Positions 35,691 to 48,850 of a DNA stretch of 64,000 bases are shown one piece after another; the stretch's first letter is position 1; each line of letters starts with the position of its first letter. The DNA comes from Amaurobius ferox (taxonomy: Eukaryota > Arthropoda > Arachnida > Araneae > Amaurobiidae), in NCBI GenBank assembly GCA_951213105.1, contig OX578134.1, positions 141,176,706-141,240,705 of the forward strand, in the 5' to 3' direction. The position numbers and the translations under genes are program-made. The notes under the pieces are model-generated. The model had not been told where the DNA came from. It made no database searches and saw only the letters and a list, made by a program, of their open reading frames with translations.

Positions 35691-38600
35691 AGTATTTTTT
35701 TTTCTTTTCTATTATAATAGAGTTATTTTCAGAAATATTTTCATTCATGCATTCATTTTCATTCATTAATATTTTCATATGAAAATATTAATTATTTTCT
35801 TTTCGATCAACTAGAAGTTAAAATGCATTGTTTTCATAACCGCTAAAGCAATGTAAATTAATGCAAAAAATGGGGCAAAATGAGTAATTAATATTTTATA
35901 TATTTTAAGAATAAACGGGAAATAGAAAGACTTGCTACTTGTATAGAATATTAAATGAATTAAATGATAGTTTATCTTTAAATCTTTAAATTAGCTTATC
36001 TTTAAATGTGTAAATAAATTGGATGTATTTCTTATAATAAAATTTATATAGTTTAGCAAATATGTCATGTTCTATTGCTTATTAAAAATTGCACAAATGA
36101 AACTGGTTATTTCACATTGGAAAATACTGTAATTAATTTCAAAAGTGGTTGTTAAGCATGTGAGCGGCCTTAAAATGTGGATATTTGTCAAAATATTTTG
36201 TTTAAAAATTTCGCAAGACACAATACAAACATCGTCTAAACTTTTGAAATATGTTTAAATCAAACAGGTGATTCTTAATTTGTTTTTTAAATATAATACA
36301 AAATATAGAACGAATTTATAAATAATAATTTTAAAGAAAGCGAATTGAGAAGTTGTGTTCCATAGCCTGTTATTTTGTTGTAATTTAGTTAACAAATTTC
36401 AGTAAACAACAACCCAGTTTCTTTAAAACTCTATTTCATCTTAAGAAGATTCTTTACACAAGAGCTTTGTAAACGCGTATAATTTAAATCTGGTTAATTA
36501 GGTCAATGAGAAGATTGTATAGAAAAATGAGAATTATATCTTCAACTATAAATAAAATAACCTATAATATTTACTTTTTTATTTAAGTATGTTCTTGGAA
36601 ATATAAAAATATACGAAAATTCATTAATGGAAGCAGGCAGAAGCTAATGTGGCATTACGAGAAATTTATGAGCCATTAATGAGAAACAATCAGCATATGG
36701 AACATAAGTTTGAGTGGAAGTTTCAGAATCCTAATAAATTATTTCAAAATTTATTTTTACTAATCCTGAAGAGAAGAGCAATTATAATTCCAAATTCATT
36801 AACCGTTGCATAAACATTTAAAGGTTCTGAAATTTATTCGAGTTCAATTTTCTGCAGCTTCTTTTGTTTTAATATGTTTTACAGGATTTTAAGTTTTTCT
36901 GTGGTATTTTATTAAAGTATTACCATAAGTACTTAAATGATTTGATTCATTGCAGTTTTGTTAACTACTGAGATAAAGTGAATCTATTTGAACGTCTAAA
37001 GTTGATCTATCTTACATAATAAAATGAGATGTATGTATTTTTTATTTCCATTCTGTCTGCGTCATTCGTAGAGTCAGGCAGCGGTGAAATCCACTACAGG
37101 AGTGCTTCACGGTCCAGGAATGTTCACCTCGACAATTGTGTTTTAAAATTCGAATTGCATTAAAATTGGCAAACATTTAAAGTCAAAAATCCATTGAAAT
37201 TTCATCTTAAAATAATTTTTATTCTGAGCAGACGATAAAATGCATTCATTGCCATTGCTGCTAAATAGCATGGATGACAATAGTCATTGCTGCATGAAAT
37301 AGCTCAGGTAGTCGGCCAACGATATTTCGAGTGTTATTTTACATATTGTTTTCTAAATTCGAAATATTTAAAAGATACATATTCATGTTTTGGAGCATAT
37401 AAGTATTTCATGTTTTATGTGTTCTCTGAAAATTGACCCCGATTGGATAAAATCTCGTTTGGCATTGTTTTCATGAATTTTACTTTAGATGTAAAGACTA
37501 GTTATTTTCTTTCTTTGCGGCTCCAATTGTTTTCAGTTATCTGTGTTGATATTAAGCAATCAAGAAATACAACCTCTGGGATATAAGTTTCTAAATTTTC
37601 AAATTTAAAATATGTCTTAATACATTTTTGTGTCGTTCTACCGATGATTGACAAACCAGGTGTGTGTGCACATTTGTGGCGGATTGCAGAGCGCTTAAAT
37701 ATAGAGTATCAAAGGTGCTTATTTATGGAATTTTGAAGGAACGTTTTATGTCTGCATTGTATAATTGGCATAATTGCGCATGGAAGAAACGGATCGCGGT
37801 AATAATTTTTTGGTTCAAAGCAGGCGATTTGGAAATTGTTATCTGTATCTGTGTTATTCAAGTAGAATCTTTAGGATCCGGGTAATTCCAGGTAATGTTC
37901 CGGGTAATGTTCTAGTATTACTTAAAAGCTTGGATTCCCTTACTTAAATTAATACTTAAAAGCTTGGATTAATTATATTTTTGTTAACTCTATAGGTACA
38001 GTGAATCTATTTTAAATTCTAAAATATAGATATTTGAAATATAATTGTACAGTTTGTGTTCGTGGTATATATACGTATTTAATGTATTCATTAGAGTGTA
38101 CTAGTTTATCATACAGAGTTATCAGTTCGTTAAAGCTATTTCGAATTTAAACAATATATACATGCAGAATTGTAAGAATAAAATATATAACTTTTTAACT
38201 TACCTTTATTTTTTATGCATATAGAAAAACATTGAGTAAGTGGTTAAGTGGCTATTACGAATCGTGGTTGTTTATGTTATACATTCTCAAATGGTGCATG
38301 TTAATATATATTTTAAGAAATTTTCATTGAACATTTTTATGAAAACATGAGATGAGAAACATAGCAATTTATGTAATTCGAATGTATTTTTTTAATTCAG
38401 CAGCTCATGTGGAACATTGTTAGGGTTTTAATTAATATTCAGAATCTGTAAATGTTGACGAATTGCCAATTTTCTTATAAAATATGTATGAGAAAATTAT
38501 GAATCAAGAATAATTTTAGTTATATTTTCATTGATTCATACAAAATATTACTTTAGTATCTAGTCTAGATATATACGTATTAAAACACATTTTAACAAAC

Positions 38601-39101
38601 TTTTTAACAACCACTAAATATATGAAGCAGAGAAATATTAATATATAGTCTATTTTTCAGAATCCAAATATACAAAATTGTTGATCATAGTTGTCCTTGT
38701 TTTTAGAGCTACGGCAATTACTTTTAGACACATATTTCTAATTTGAAAATATGTTGAACTTAAATGAGAATATTTTTCATATATTTTTCCAGTGAGTTGT
38801 ATTTTCATGAAAACAAGGGATTCTAATATTAATTCACTCCCTTAGCAAATATAAGCCCAATTAGAAATAGTTGCGCTTTTCAGAAACTAGTAAAAAACCT
38901 ATGAAATTACATACGATATTCATGAAGATGTTTAGAATAGAAATAATATAAGCATTTCTACTACATTCAAGTATCATATGCAAATATTGTACATATATCG
39001 AGTATTGAACACAAAAAATGAAGACATTTAATTATTATCAATGTTCGACTTTATTTTAAAGAACTGTGTGTTAATTCACATTACTACCACGATGTATTTT
39101 T
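35691..39101. other. 3.4-kb AT-rich desert without recognised features
   Basis: This is the longest stretch in which I can name nothing. A small GC-elevated patch lies at about 37055-37140. The 73-codon frame at 37664-37885 has no motif. Near 37870-37910 GGGTAATTCCAGGTAATGTT shows a local duplication of GGTAATGTTC, and GCTTGGATT is duplicated at 37930-37975. Confidence 0.5.
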
Positions 39102-39226
39102 ACTTTCCTTATATACATAATGCATAAGGAAAGTATTGTGACGGGGTCGAAAATTCGAATTCGAGTTTTCGACGGGAGAGCACGTTTCAAGCATCCCTGA
39201 TCACGAATCAAACATTTTTGAAGTGA

Positions 39227-39262
<36 letters not shown>

Positions 39263-40036
39263 AGTGAGTCTGTGGAGACGATAACTGACGAACGAATGGA
39301 CCGATTCAAACCAAATTTGGTACAAAAATCACAATCCATAAACACTGGAAGCCTATTGTTTTTATACGCAATCGAATGTTTAGAACATCCCTAAATTTTC
39401 GAATGAAATTTTGAAAAAATCGTCAAAAAATCAAAACCACTAATAAAGTTACGCAAATAGACATTTCTTATGTAATTTTTCATTAGAAATTGATTGACAT
39501 AAATTTTAGAACGCTAACATGAACTGTTCTCGAGATATTGTACATTTTTCAAAAAAATTATCAAAAAGTCATATAAAATGAAAAAAAATATTTCGTATTG
39601 AGAAACATGGTTACTTTTCATATGTAATACCATGCGATAAATTGAGTGACATCATTCTCATGGATCTAGCTCGTTCCATTCATGAAAAAATATACTTTGA
39701 ATAACACTTTTGTATTTGAACGCCAATAGTCATGTATCTGCTGTAATACTAACTTATTTCTTAGTGCCTAACGCTTGGCGAGAATTTGGCGACGAATTTG
39801 GCGGAATGTCGCCAACTTGGCGACTTTTTTTAAATGTTGCTAAATTAACGAAAATCTCGCCAAATGGATAAAAATGACGCTAAATCAATGAAAATGACAA
39901 CTAATTGTCGAAAATTCAATATCTTGGAAAGAATATTAGTATCTACTATAAGAAAAACCTATTTTTTTTACTGTAAAAGTAGTAAATTCATTACATTATA
40001 TAAGGAAAGTCATGTGTTGCCCACATCAGATTTTTT
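39102..40036 (+). repeat. Element A, copy 5 (full length)
   Basis: It starts ACTTTCCTTATATACATAAT at 39102, has a pure GT tract at about 39231-39260, and includes ACGAACGAATGGACCGATTC and GGCGGAATGTCGCCAACTTG. It ends TTATATAAGGAAAGTCATGT then GTTGCCCACATCAGATTTTT. About 935 bp. The frames at 39071-39325 (minus) and 39864-40091 (plus) are repeat translations. Confidence 0.9.
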
Positions 40037-40194
40037 CCCTTTTCGACAGGATAACAAATATGCTCGTCCACAAACACGCATTTCTTATTAAATAATGAAA
40101 TAAAAATATCCCAAACTTTCCCTCTCCTTTAAAGCTTTGTGTTATTTATTCAAATATGCAATTTTTTTCTTAATTTTTTCCCAAATGGCCAAGC

Positions 40195-40411
40195 AATTGA
40201 CTCTTTCATCATTCGCCTATACACCGACCAGCACCGTGAACCTTTTAGCCGTCATATGACGCTGCCCCAGCGCAACAGTGGGGGGCAAGATCACACTGCG
40301 CCCAACGACACAACATTCATGCCTGAAGGTGGGACTGGAACCCACAACGCGGCGGCCGAATGACCGCAAGGAAAAGCTTGCCTTGACCGTTCGGCCATCG
40401 CGTCGGCAACA
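40195..40411 (-). mobile_element. tRNA(Leu/Ser)-derived SINE
   Basis: From 40410 on the minus strand: GCCGACGCGATGGCCGAACG (acceptor and A box), a variable-loop-like CTTTTCCTTGCGGTCATTCG, and GTGGGTTCCAGTCCCACC (T arm with a perfect stem and B box GGTTCCAGTCCC). A 120-base body follows, containing GGGGCAGCGTCATATGACGG. A stretch of about 80 bases is close to a class II tRNA, but the 3-prime acceptor strand does not pair, so it is a SINE head and not a tRNA gene. The frames at 40139-40363 and 40217-40579 are translations of the SINE. Confidence 0.82.
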
Positions 40412-40619
40412 TGTAAATTTACAATAACTTAATTTCATTGCAGTCTTAATCACAATTAAATAATTTACAAGGAAAATATTCACGCTGTTTTGTCTTAAAA
40501 GAGAATATGTAAATAAGTAAACACACGGACACAATGGTTCAAACGTTCTATTTTTACATAATATTCCTTCAGGACTCAAATATTGAGCTCAAATGTAACC
40601 TTATATTTTTACGTATTGT

Positions 40620-40920
40620 CGAAACGTAATAAATATTTCCACATTTTCTGCATCTGAACAAATATTAAAAGTAACAGAATTTATTCGGAAAGGAAGTTAA
40701 AATCTGTCAGTTGTTGCATTCTTTTCGTAACATGTTAAGATTTTTTTCAACTCACAGAAAGTATTAGTGAGAGTTACATCAGAGGTAATATATTTTGTTA
40801 ACTTCTGAAGGCGGAGATTTATTGTGTCCCTTCTTTTATTCTGAGTTCAGCGGATAGTTTCTAAAAAAAAGTAAGAATACTTTTGCACAGTTTGAAAAAG
40901 TGAAAAAAGTAGTTTCTAAA
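40620..40920 (+). repeat. Block D, copy
   Basis: GAACAAATATTAAAAGTAAC, GTTGCATTCTTTTCGTAACA, TGTTAAGATTTTTTTCAACT, AAAGTATTAGTGAGAGTTAC and AGGTAATATATTTTGTTAAC align closely with 53600-53740. The stretch 40921-41731 downstream is AT-rich; its frames at 41088-41354 and 41474-41707 show no motif. Confidence 0.6.
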
Positions 40921-41731
40921 TGAAAAGTTACTTGTCAAAGATATACATACGTATCTCACTAAAATACCATGGATGCAAAAGTACACAAAAGTTTTTCAAA
41001 ATCTGATAAATATACTACATGTAATTATAATACAATTAGTATTGCAGTCATTTATGCTTTATATTTTACACACAGTATTAAGTAAAATTGATATTTAAAT
41101 TATTAATATTTGGTCCTTATTTCTTTAAAATAAAACTCAATGGTGTTTGTGAATTGTTATTTTGTTTTTATCTAACTGCTGACTGTTTGATGATTGCTTA
41201 TATTCACTTCTTCAAAAAAGCTGAACAAATATTGTCAACACAGAAAATTTATATTTTAATAAATATGAAATGCTTTAAATTTTTTAGCAGATGGCACACA
41301 ATGTCCGTATACACAGCGTTAATGAAGTGTCCGATGCAGAGAAGATTTAAGTAGTGTTAATATTTTATACATAGTATATTTGCATATTTTTCTAAAGTGA
41401 TTATAACATTCAATAATATAGTATAATTATTAAACTTTTACGATCTCTTCCTATTTTCAAATGAGTTTAAGAATCAAAAATGCAGCAAAAATCTAGTAGT
41501 TATTTTTTTTTTTGACAATGTAAGACATTTTTTCAAATTTTTAGATTTAGTAAAAAGTTTGCCAGCGATAATGTACTTTATTATCTTTTGACCCCTGCAA
41601 TTTACTTCTTTCTTATTTGTTATTTCCGGAGAGGGACTTCTAAATAATTCCAGAAAGAATTTAAAAAGATTAAATAAAATATAGTTTTGCAAACGATTAG
41701 CAATCAAAAATGTAGTTTTGCGCTAAATATA

Positions 41732-42916
41732 CACAGTCGTGACATTATTGTGACTACCAGCTAATAACCGGAGTAACTGCCGTGTGAAGCGTAGACAGCA
41801 GCTAGACGGGCTAGGAGTGACACAATAAGGTGCTGAAAGGTGTTCAGAGGTATTTGGAACCATGCTGACTTCAGTGCATCTGACAGCTGATGGAGCCGTA
41901 CGTGGTGGAGAATTCACAGAGTGAATAACCCGATAGAGGTGGTTTCACACATGCTCAATTGGGTTTAAGTATGGGGAATTAGGGGACGAGGAAAGTACTT
42001 TGAAGTCTTGGTCTCTCCTCCAACCTTTCTCGGACAGTTCTTACTATGTGACACGTCGCATTACCATGCTAGTTGGTCTTATTCGCTCCAGGGAAGACAA
42101 TTACTATGTATGGGTGTACGGATGGATGCATAGCGATGCATAACGCATCATGGTGCCTTCTACAGTTATGAGTGGACGCAGAGAATGCCACGAAAATATT
42201 CCTCAGACCATAGTGCAGCCTCCACCGCCTTGTTTTCTTCCAGTAATGGTGAATGACTATTTGTTAACCGATATTTCACGCCTTTTACGCCAACGTCAAT
42301 TTGTTTGATGAAGCAAAAAACATGATTCATCGAAGAAAGCAATCTTTTACCAATTAGCGGAGGTTCAATTCCGGTACTGCCCTGCAAATTTAAACCTTTT
42401 CTGCCGATGCACCTCCGTTAACATAGGTGCAGTGACCACCCGTCTGTGGCGGATGCCCATACGCAGCAGGGTTCGCTGAAATGTCGCTTGAGACACGCTT
42501 CCAGTATCTACCTGGTTCATTCCGAGAGTGAGTGACCTCACGATCGTTCGTCGCTGATGTTCACCTCTCACAGAAATGACGGGTGGAGCTCTGCAGATTA
42601 AACTTCGCTTATTCGGAATGATATCATTTCTCTATTGATGATACACTTTAACCACACCAGCAAGCGAACGGTTTACAAAATACGCTGTTTCAGAAATACA
42701 ACCTCCCTTAGCCCGAAACCCGATAATCATGCATTTTTACAAATCTGATAAATCGCTCCTTTTAGCAATGTCAGCAACGAGAGATATGTTTTCAGAATGC
42801 TTACACCACATATAATATACCCACCAAGTCAGCTCTTACCACGTGGCATCGTTCACTGGCTACGCGCTGTTGACGTCAGAAACAGGAGATGGTCACAATA
42901 ATGTGACTTAACCCTG
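41732..42916 (-). pseudogene. Complete but decayed Tc1-like transposon
   Basis: The element is bounded by TA at 41730-41731 and 42917-42918 and by imperfect inverted repeats, CACAGTCGTGACATTATTGT at the left and, in reverse complement, CAGGGTTAAGTCACATTATTGT-like at the right. The minus strand encodes a broken transposase. SVSQATFQRTLLRMGIRHRR and LTEVHRQKRFKFAGQYRNW (42365-42571) are the linker. FFDESCFLLHQ near 42320 carries the first catalytic aspartate. NSPYLNPIEHV near 41960-41930 is the motif containing the third catalytic residue (usually SPDLNPIEHLW). ALKSAWFQIPLNTFQHLI then SLLARLAAVYASHG form the C-terminus near 41870-41780. Stops and frameshifts are spread throughout and the N-terminal HTH is poorly preserved. 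About 1185 bp, shorter than typical 1.3-1.6-kb elements. Confidence 0.88.
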
Positions 42917-42929
42917 TACAATTGAGGGG

Positions 42930-43000
42930 GCAGGAACTGCCTAATGGATAAGGCAGGGAGATCGCATTTGATGGGCCTAAATTATCTCTCTCACTCTCTC

Positions 43001-43092
<92 letters not shown>

Positions 43093-43094
43093 TA
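42930..43094 (+). repeat. tRNA-like scrap, (CT)n and (TA)n microsatellites
   Basis: ACTGCCTAATGGATAAGGCA at 42941-42960 resembles the D-arm region of an Arg-type tRNA or SINE head, but no B box follows. It runs into CTCTCTCACTCTCTCTCT (about 42986-43003) and (TA)n at 43004-43094. The frame at 42944-43174 is made of these repeats. Confidence 0.55.
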
Positions 43095-43691
43095 ATCTGT
43101 ATGTGTGTGTGTGTGCCACTAAAAGCCTAATATGTGCCAATCAAGAATATCCCTTGTCAATTATCGTGATCTAATCATTATTAGTTTGGTTGTATAACAA
43201 ATAATTGCAACTGTGTATTAAACATTTATTCCGTACTTAATACAGATAAGGAAAGCAAAAACTTAAGAAACTTTTCTTTTATATTTTTTTCCCTAGGGAT
43301 GTTGAAAACATTCTACAGGATAAAGTTTGGAGAATAAAAAACCTCTATAAGAATTCGAGAAAGTGCGGTAATAGTTTACTGAGAATAGTTACTTGGAGAA
43401 AATTTAATGAAGAACTGCAAAAAATTAATAAAATTAATAGTTATAAACGAGTAATTTTTATATTGTATGCATTTTCTCACATAGTGCATCTTGAACGTTT
43501 AAAAGTTGAATTTGTTATATTTATGACGACTATTCCAATTCATTTTTTAAATTAAAAAGTTGTTTGAACAAAAAATACATTTTTATAACAACTAATATAA
43601 GTTCACATGTACAAATAATATTATCCACTACATTTACACAATATTAGTAAATGCTATTTGTACATTTGTACTAATCTCAACTCATCATTTT

Positions 43692-43696
43692 TATAT

Positions 43697-43765
<69 letters not shown>
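43692..43765. repeat. (TA)n microsatellite
   Basis: A pure TA tract preceded by TTATATTATA. The interval 43095-43691 holds nothing I recognise. Confidence 0.95.
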
Positions 43766-43768
<3 letters not shown>

Positions 43769-43789
43769 GTTTTTTTGAAAGAATTTTTA

Positions 43790-43990
43790 CTAAAAACCTC
43801 TTAAGAAGAAGAAAAATTACCTAGTTATGTGCACTCTGTGAGTTGTTGCATACTTTTCTTAGCATGTTGAAGTTGATTTTATTTCGAGAACATAGTATGA
43901 ATTTTGTCAGTTTTAATATTAAGTTTTCTCTTTAGATGCCCCTGATTTATATGTTTCTTCTTTTTAAAATTTTGGCAAGTAGAAAAGTTA
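43790..43990 (+). repeat. Block D, weak copy
   Basis: GAGTTGTTGCATACTTTTCT, then TAGCATGTTGAAGTTGATTT, then AACATAGTATGAATTTTGTC follow the order of the copies at 40700 and 53650. Confidence 0.4.
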
Positions 43991-43998
43991 TAAGCTCT

Positions 43999-44955
43999 GA
44001 AAGATTATATTTCAAAAGAGAAAATGATATATATTTTTAAAGATCTCGAAAAAGTACCAAAAATATTCTTCCTTATGGAATAGCTAATGGACGAACAGAT
44101 TGTTTACCAAAGTAATAAACGTAGGAAAAACCACTTTAAAAGTATTCATTAATTGAAATATAGAGAATTACATATTGCTATAAAATTTTCAAATTAAAAA
44201 TATTAAACTTCGATTTGCACGTTTAAAGCACATCTTTAGAGGAATAATTCGTTTTTCAATTGTGCGCATGATTCTGTTTGAAACACTAGTGAGATTCACA
44301 TGAAATTTTTAATAATGATTTTAGCAAATAAAAACAAATATATATTTAATATATTTATATATTTATCCTAAATAAATCACAAAAATGATTCATATGTTCA
44401 AACAGAATTACGAAGAAAAATTATGCAAACAATATTTTTCATGTTATTAAGGTTCAAAAGAGAAATGATATATGATTATAATGAGAAATGATGAATGAAT
44501 GATAATGATATGATAAATTATTATGTTTCAAAAGATAAAATGATATGTATTTTTAAAGATCTCGAAAAAGTACAAAAAATATTCTTCCTTATGGAATAGC
44601 TAATGGACGAACAGATTGTTTACCAAAGTAATAAACGTAGGAAAAATCACTTTAAAAGTATTCATTAATTGAAATATAGGGATACATATTGCTATAAAAT
44701 TTTCAAATTAAAAATATTAAACTTCGATTTGCACGTTTAAAGCACATCTTTAGAGGAATAATTCGTTTTTCACTTGTGCGTATGATACTGTTTGAAACAC
44801 TAGTGAGATTCACATGAAATTTTTAATAACTATTTTAGCATATGAACACAAATATATATTTAATATATTTATATATTTATCCTAAATAAATCACAAACAT
44901 GTTTCATTTGTTCAAACAGAATTATGAATAAAAATTATGCAAACAATATTATTCA
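43999..44955 (+). repeat. Tandem duplication, period 516 bp
   Basis: The segment from about 44005 to 44440 recurs at about 44521 to 44955. Anchors such as GATCTCGAAAAAGTAC occur at 44042 and 44558, and CTTCCTTATGGAATAGCTAA occurs in both. Copies are about 95% alike, with a few indels (loss of GA in ATAGAGAATTACATA). The first copy ends in a tract of ATGAGAAATGATGAATGAAT before the second begins. No coding content. Confidence 0.93.
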
Positions 44956-45589
44956 AATGAGCTTATTTTCTTCAGTGTATTTTTGTGACTTGTCTATTCA
45001 GTGATTACTTGTTAATGACATTAAATGTAATAACTGTTTTTAAACAAAACATAACCAACGACTGAGATACTGCGAAACTTTATATGCCTGAAGGTTAAAT
45101 AAAAAGATGAAAATCACATTATCTAAATAAGAGAAAATTCTAATAATGCAATTTTTCAATATAATTTGATTGCAATCATTCCATTGGGTTCATCATAAAA
45201 AGTTTTTCTAATATTTCAAATTACCATTTTCAAGTGTGAAAGCAATTGTTTAAGACAGTTTTAAAAAAAACACCAGTTGACTGTATTGTGGTATCAATAT
45301 TTCAATTATAGAATATGTTAATAGGTACACTCATGATATTTATTTATTTTCGGAGATATTGAACGACAGGAGAAATCTAATTATCGTTAGCATTGTTTTC
45401 ATACAAATAATAAAACAAAATTAAAATAAAATAAACACGCTTATAATATGCCTTGTTAGAAGTCGTAATTATTTTTTTTTATTACGTCTATGTTATAAAC
45501 GAACAAAATTGACATATGATACTCTAATAAACAATCAACAATCTAGAAAATTTAATTTTGTTGGGTAAGTTATATGTTAATCATGTTAA
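44956..45589. other. AT-rich DNA, nothing recognised
   Basis: No open frame, RNA gene or clear repeat is visible. Confidence 0.5.
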
Positions 45590-46910
45590 AATTTTTATAA
45601 AAGAACAGTAGGAAGAAACTAGATCTACACATGCTTTCTTCAACAATATTTTTTCTTTGCGCTATAAAATCCTAAACAACAGAGAATTTATTAGTAGTGG
45701 CGCTTATGTCAACAGGACTGTTTTATAAAGAACGTACATGCGTTTAGAATCTTAGGATGCATTAGTAAGGATGTATTGAAGCTTTTTATCTTTATGTTAA
45801 AGACATATGTCTTAAATTTTGCTACTTTACATGTTTGCAGTAAGCTAACATAAATATAATTTTTGTAGTAAAGGAATTGCGCTTTTTTTTCTGTATAGTT
45901 TTTCAAAATCAGTTTCACCGATATTCCAGTTAAGGTTATATTAACTCAGGATTAGTGATATTGTGTTATACTCCATCCATAGATTATTTATATTGAATAA
46001 TCGTTTGTAGTTTATGCGTTGATGATATTAAACTTTTTAATACCAAAAGAAAGTAACTTGTAAATCTGCACCGGCTTTCTACAGCAATATCCTATGTTTT
46101 TGTACCTAAATTCTTAAATAAGCCTTTCTTCATACGAAAAAGCCAACATGAGATTTATTCATTCCGGTAGTGCTATTAAGTCAACAGTAATGTTTTATAA
46201 ACAACTTTAAAGAATTTCAAATCCTGAGATACATAAGTAAGGTTGTACTGAAACTTAATATCTTGCATTTTGCTAGTTTATTTTTTTTAAATAAACTTCA
46301 GATCTTTTAAGCAAAGGAAACGGCTTTCTTTTGCACAGTTTTTAAAAATAATTTTACAAATAGTTTAATTAGGGTTAAATATACCGAGGATTAGTGATGT
46401 GGTGTTGTTATATTCTATCTAATGAATTTATGTTGAATAATAACCACAAGTTTAGTATGAATGGTGATATTGAAATTTTAGAAATTCCAAATGGAAGAAA
46501 ATATATTTATCGGCTTTCTGAGATAATCTTTTTTTCTTTCACTGCACGATAAAACTTTAAGGAACATGTAATATGAGCATTAAAATAGTGCCGTTATATT
46601 AGAAGCACTGATTTAAAAACAATGTGCATGTTTTCGAAATTTGGTACACATTACTAAGGTTGTATTGAAGCTTTAAATACTTTTGTTAAGATTTTGCAGT
46701 TTTCCTCTTACCTTTTGTATCAAATTCTCAAAAGTATATTTTCAGTAAAGGAATTGATGTTTTCTTGCCCATTTTATTTTTAAGTTTTACAGATATTTCA
46801 TTTCAAGTTACATTTGATGGGTTAAGTTATTCGGTGCTATAATCTTCACAGTGATTATTTATGAATAATGATGACCAGTTATTAGTAATGAGTTGCATTA
46901 AATATGTATG
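45590..46910 (+). repeat. Block G: three diverged tandem units of about 437 bp
   Basis: Each unit runs through GGCTTTCT, then ATAAAATCCTAAA-like sequence, AGTAGTGGCGCTTATGTCAA or AGTGCTATTAAGTCAACAGT, TTTTATAAA.AAC, TTTAGAATC.TA.GAT.CAT, TAGTAAGG.TGTATTGAAGCTT and GGATTAGTGAT. The last landmark is at about 45949 and 46388. The third unit (about 46500-46910) keeps TGTGCATGTTTTCGAAATTT, ACTAAGGTTGTATTGAAGCT and the following AGTAAAGGAATTG. A fourth, dispersed copy lies at 57010-57190. The minus frame 45709-45918 is incidental. Confidence 0.7.
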
Positions 46911-47245
46911 ATAATAAGTGCAGTTACATTGTTTTTCTTCTATATATTTTCATTTGTTTATGTTTGAATTTTATATTTAATTATTTATTGAAATGTTATT
47001 GAAATTCAAATGTTAAACAGAACGTAAGAGATAAAATATAATTAGACGATACTATTTTATCTTACGTATATGAAATTCATAATATTCTAGTTGCAAATGC
47101 ACATATCAAAAGGCATTTTCGTTTATTTGGTTTTCCCCTTTTTCCAAATAATTTAGCAATATTAACATGGAGTTTATTTAATACACAACGAATATTTAAA
47201 TTTTAAATTATTGGTTTCAGAGTTAAAATATACATTTCTACCGAT

Positions 47246-47307
47246 CTACTCTGTAAAGTTGACCTCTACTACCAACCTACTCTGTAAAGTTGACCACTAC
47301 TACCAAT
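47246..47307 (+). repeat. 31-bp direct duplication
   Basis: CTACTCTGTAAAGTTGACC followed by (T/A)CTACTACCAA occurs twice head to tail. Flanking 46911-47245 and 47308-47699 show nothing else I can name. Confidence 0.9.
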
Positions 47308-47699
47308 GTACTACCGTATAGTTAAAATGGCATACAGTTGATATCAAAGATACAGAGTTATCAAAGCCTTAAATATATTTTTTATAACTGTACTTTTGAA
47401 TATTAGAAAGAAAGCACGATTTGTGCAATATATAAGAACAAATTGAGCAACATATTTTAGTACAGTTTAAAATATAACGCAGGATAGAACTGTTTAGAAG
47501 GTACAATGTATTCCCTCCATTAGTGCTAAATGGCTACGAATCCTATGTAAATATTACCTAATCAATTTTTATCATTTTTTCTATCACTTTATGATTAATT
47601 ACATTGATTTTCCTTAGACGTTTCTTTTGTTTTTTCATCATACTATTTTTTATGTTTAATGGAATGTTGTTGCATGGAAGACGATTATGGATCGAGTTT

Positions 47700-48020
47700 G
47701 ATGATGGATCTTGCATTAATATTTCGTCCATTTGCGTACTGGACGTTTCATCGCAGCTTGGCTTTGAAAAATAGGCTCTAAGTCCTGTACTGGATCCCAA
47801 ATTTTTAACCTAATCAAGGACCTGGAGTTTTTCTCAAGAAAGAGCGGTGAAAATTAAGCTCCGAGCAAAAGATCAACTGAGGGTGGTTATTGTTCAAGAG
47901 CTATGGGCCAACATTTAACAATATCTTTGTCGTGTCTAACTTATATCGATGCCTAGAGGAGATTCCATCGTGTATGCTGCCATAGATTACCAAGTAAATT
48001 ATGATTGTACGCCAAAGCTG
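47700..48020 (+). pseudogene. Tc1-like transposase C-terminal remnant
   Basis: Across plus-strand frames the sequence reads LSPVLDPKF then IKDLEFFSRKSG near 47780-47840, decayed from SPDLNPIE.LW. Next is QLRVVIVQELWANI near 47870-47915, a common Tc1 C-terminal motif (w..I). ISMPRGDSIVYAAIDYQVNY near 47945-48005 corresponds to the SMPRR...VI.A.G..T.Y ending of these proteins. Stops and shifts are frequent. The N-terminal and central catalytic parts are missing. The frames at 47558-47800 (minus) and 48005-48208 (plus) are not part of a gene. Confidence 0.65.
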
Positions 48021-48439
48021 GATGCGCTTATATATATTGTCTTCGAACTTTGCTAGGAGTACTGCTTCTAGGCATATATCGATATGGCTGTTACGGTCTT
48101 AGTACCAATTTTTGTGATAAATCATATCTGAAGTACTTTGAAGAACTTTGCTTAATAAACATGTTTCCTTACAAATACAAACGAATTCAGTTTTCTTATT
48201 ATTTATAACAACAATAAAATGAGTTTAAGTATATTTATTGCCACGGGTAAGGTATTTTGAATTGATACTTTTATCTAAATTAAAATTATTTTTTAATCGA
48301 AAAGTCTTTGTTCAATATTATTAAATATTCGAGATAGAATCACAGAGTGAATGTATTTTTAATGGTAATAAAATGTAACTTTACCCGATGAAACCTCCCT
48401 GAAGGGACAGTATATATTAAATTTCATTTCATAAGAGAA

Positions 48440-48850
48440 AATTCCATGCTATTAATTTTAAATGATTTAAATCATATATTTCTTCTTAAAATTGAGTACG
48501 CCAGTTATGCGCTCTGTTGATATGCTCCTCTAATTCCTAATTTAATTTAAATCTTTCGTTGTGAATGAAAAATTATGAGATAAATTTAATTTACATTCAA
48601 TTTCAAATTCTATTAAATCCTTGTAAAGAATTGATGATAAACTTATGTGGATCTTTTTTTTTGTTTTCTAATTCCGTTATAGCACATGTGCAAGGGTTTT
48701 GTTTTCGAAACGAATTTTAATTCATAAACTTCGGACCTTTCAGGAGTCTTAATGCGAATCATATAACAAAGTTTTTAGCATAATATTATAATGTAATGTC
48801 CTCGATTTAATTAAAAGGAGTTCAGAAACGAGTATTTTGCTAATTTAAAT
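48440..48850 (+). repeat. Block E, copy 2
   Basis: TTTAAATCATATATTTCTTC, GCGCTCTGTTGATATGCTCC, AATTTAAATCTTTCGTTGTG, GATAAATTTAATTTACATTC, TTGTAAAGAATTGATGATAA, AGCACATGTGCAAGGGTTTT and CTTCGGACCTTTCAGGAGTC match copy 1 at 35270 in order. The stretch 48021-48439 before it is AT-rich and empty. Confidence 0.7.

Noticed and set aside
40330..40410. Class II tRNA gene (Leu/Ser-like)
   Set aside because: The T arm and A box are good, but the 3-prime acceptor strand does not pair with the 5-prime strand and the sequence continues into a SINE body.
40217..40579. 120-codon minus frame, longest after repeat frames
   Set aside because: Its middle is a tRNA-derived SINE head (VKASFSLRSFGRRVVGSSPT comes from the tRNA-like part).
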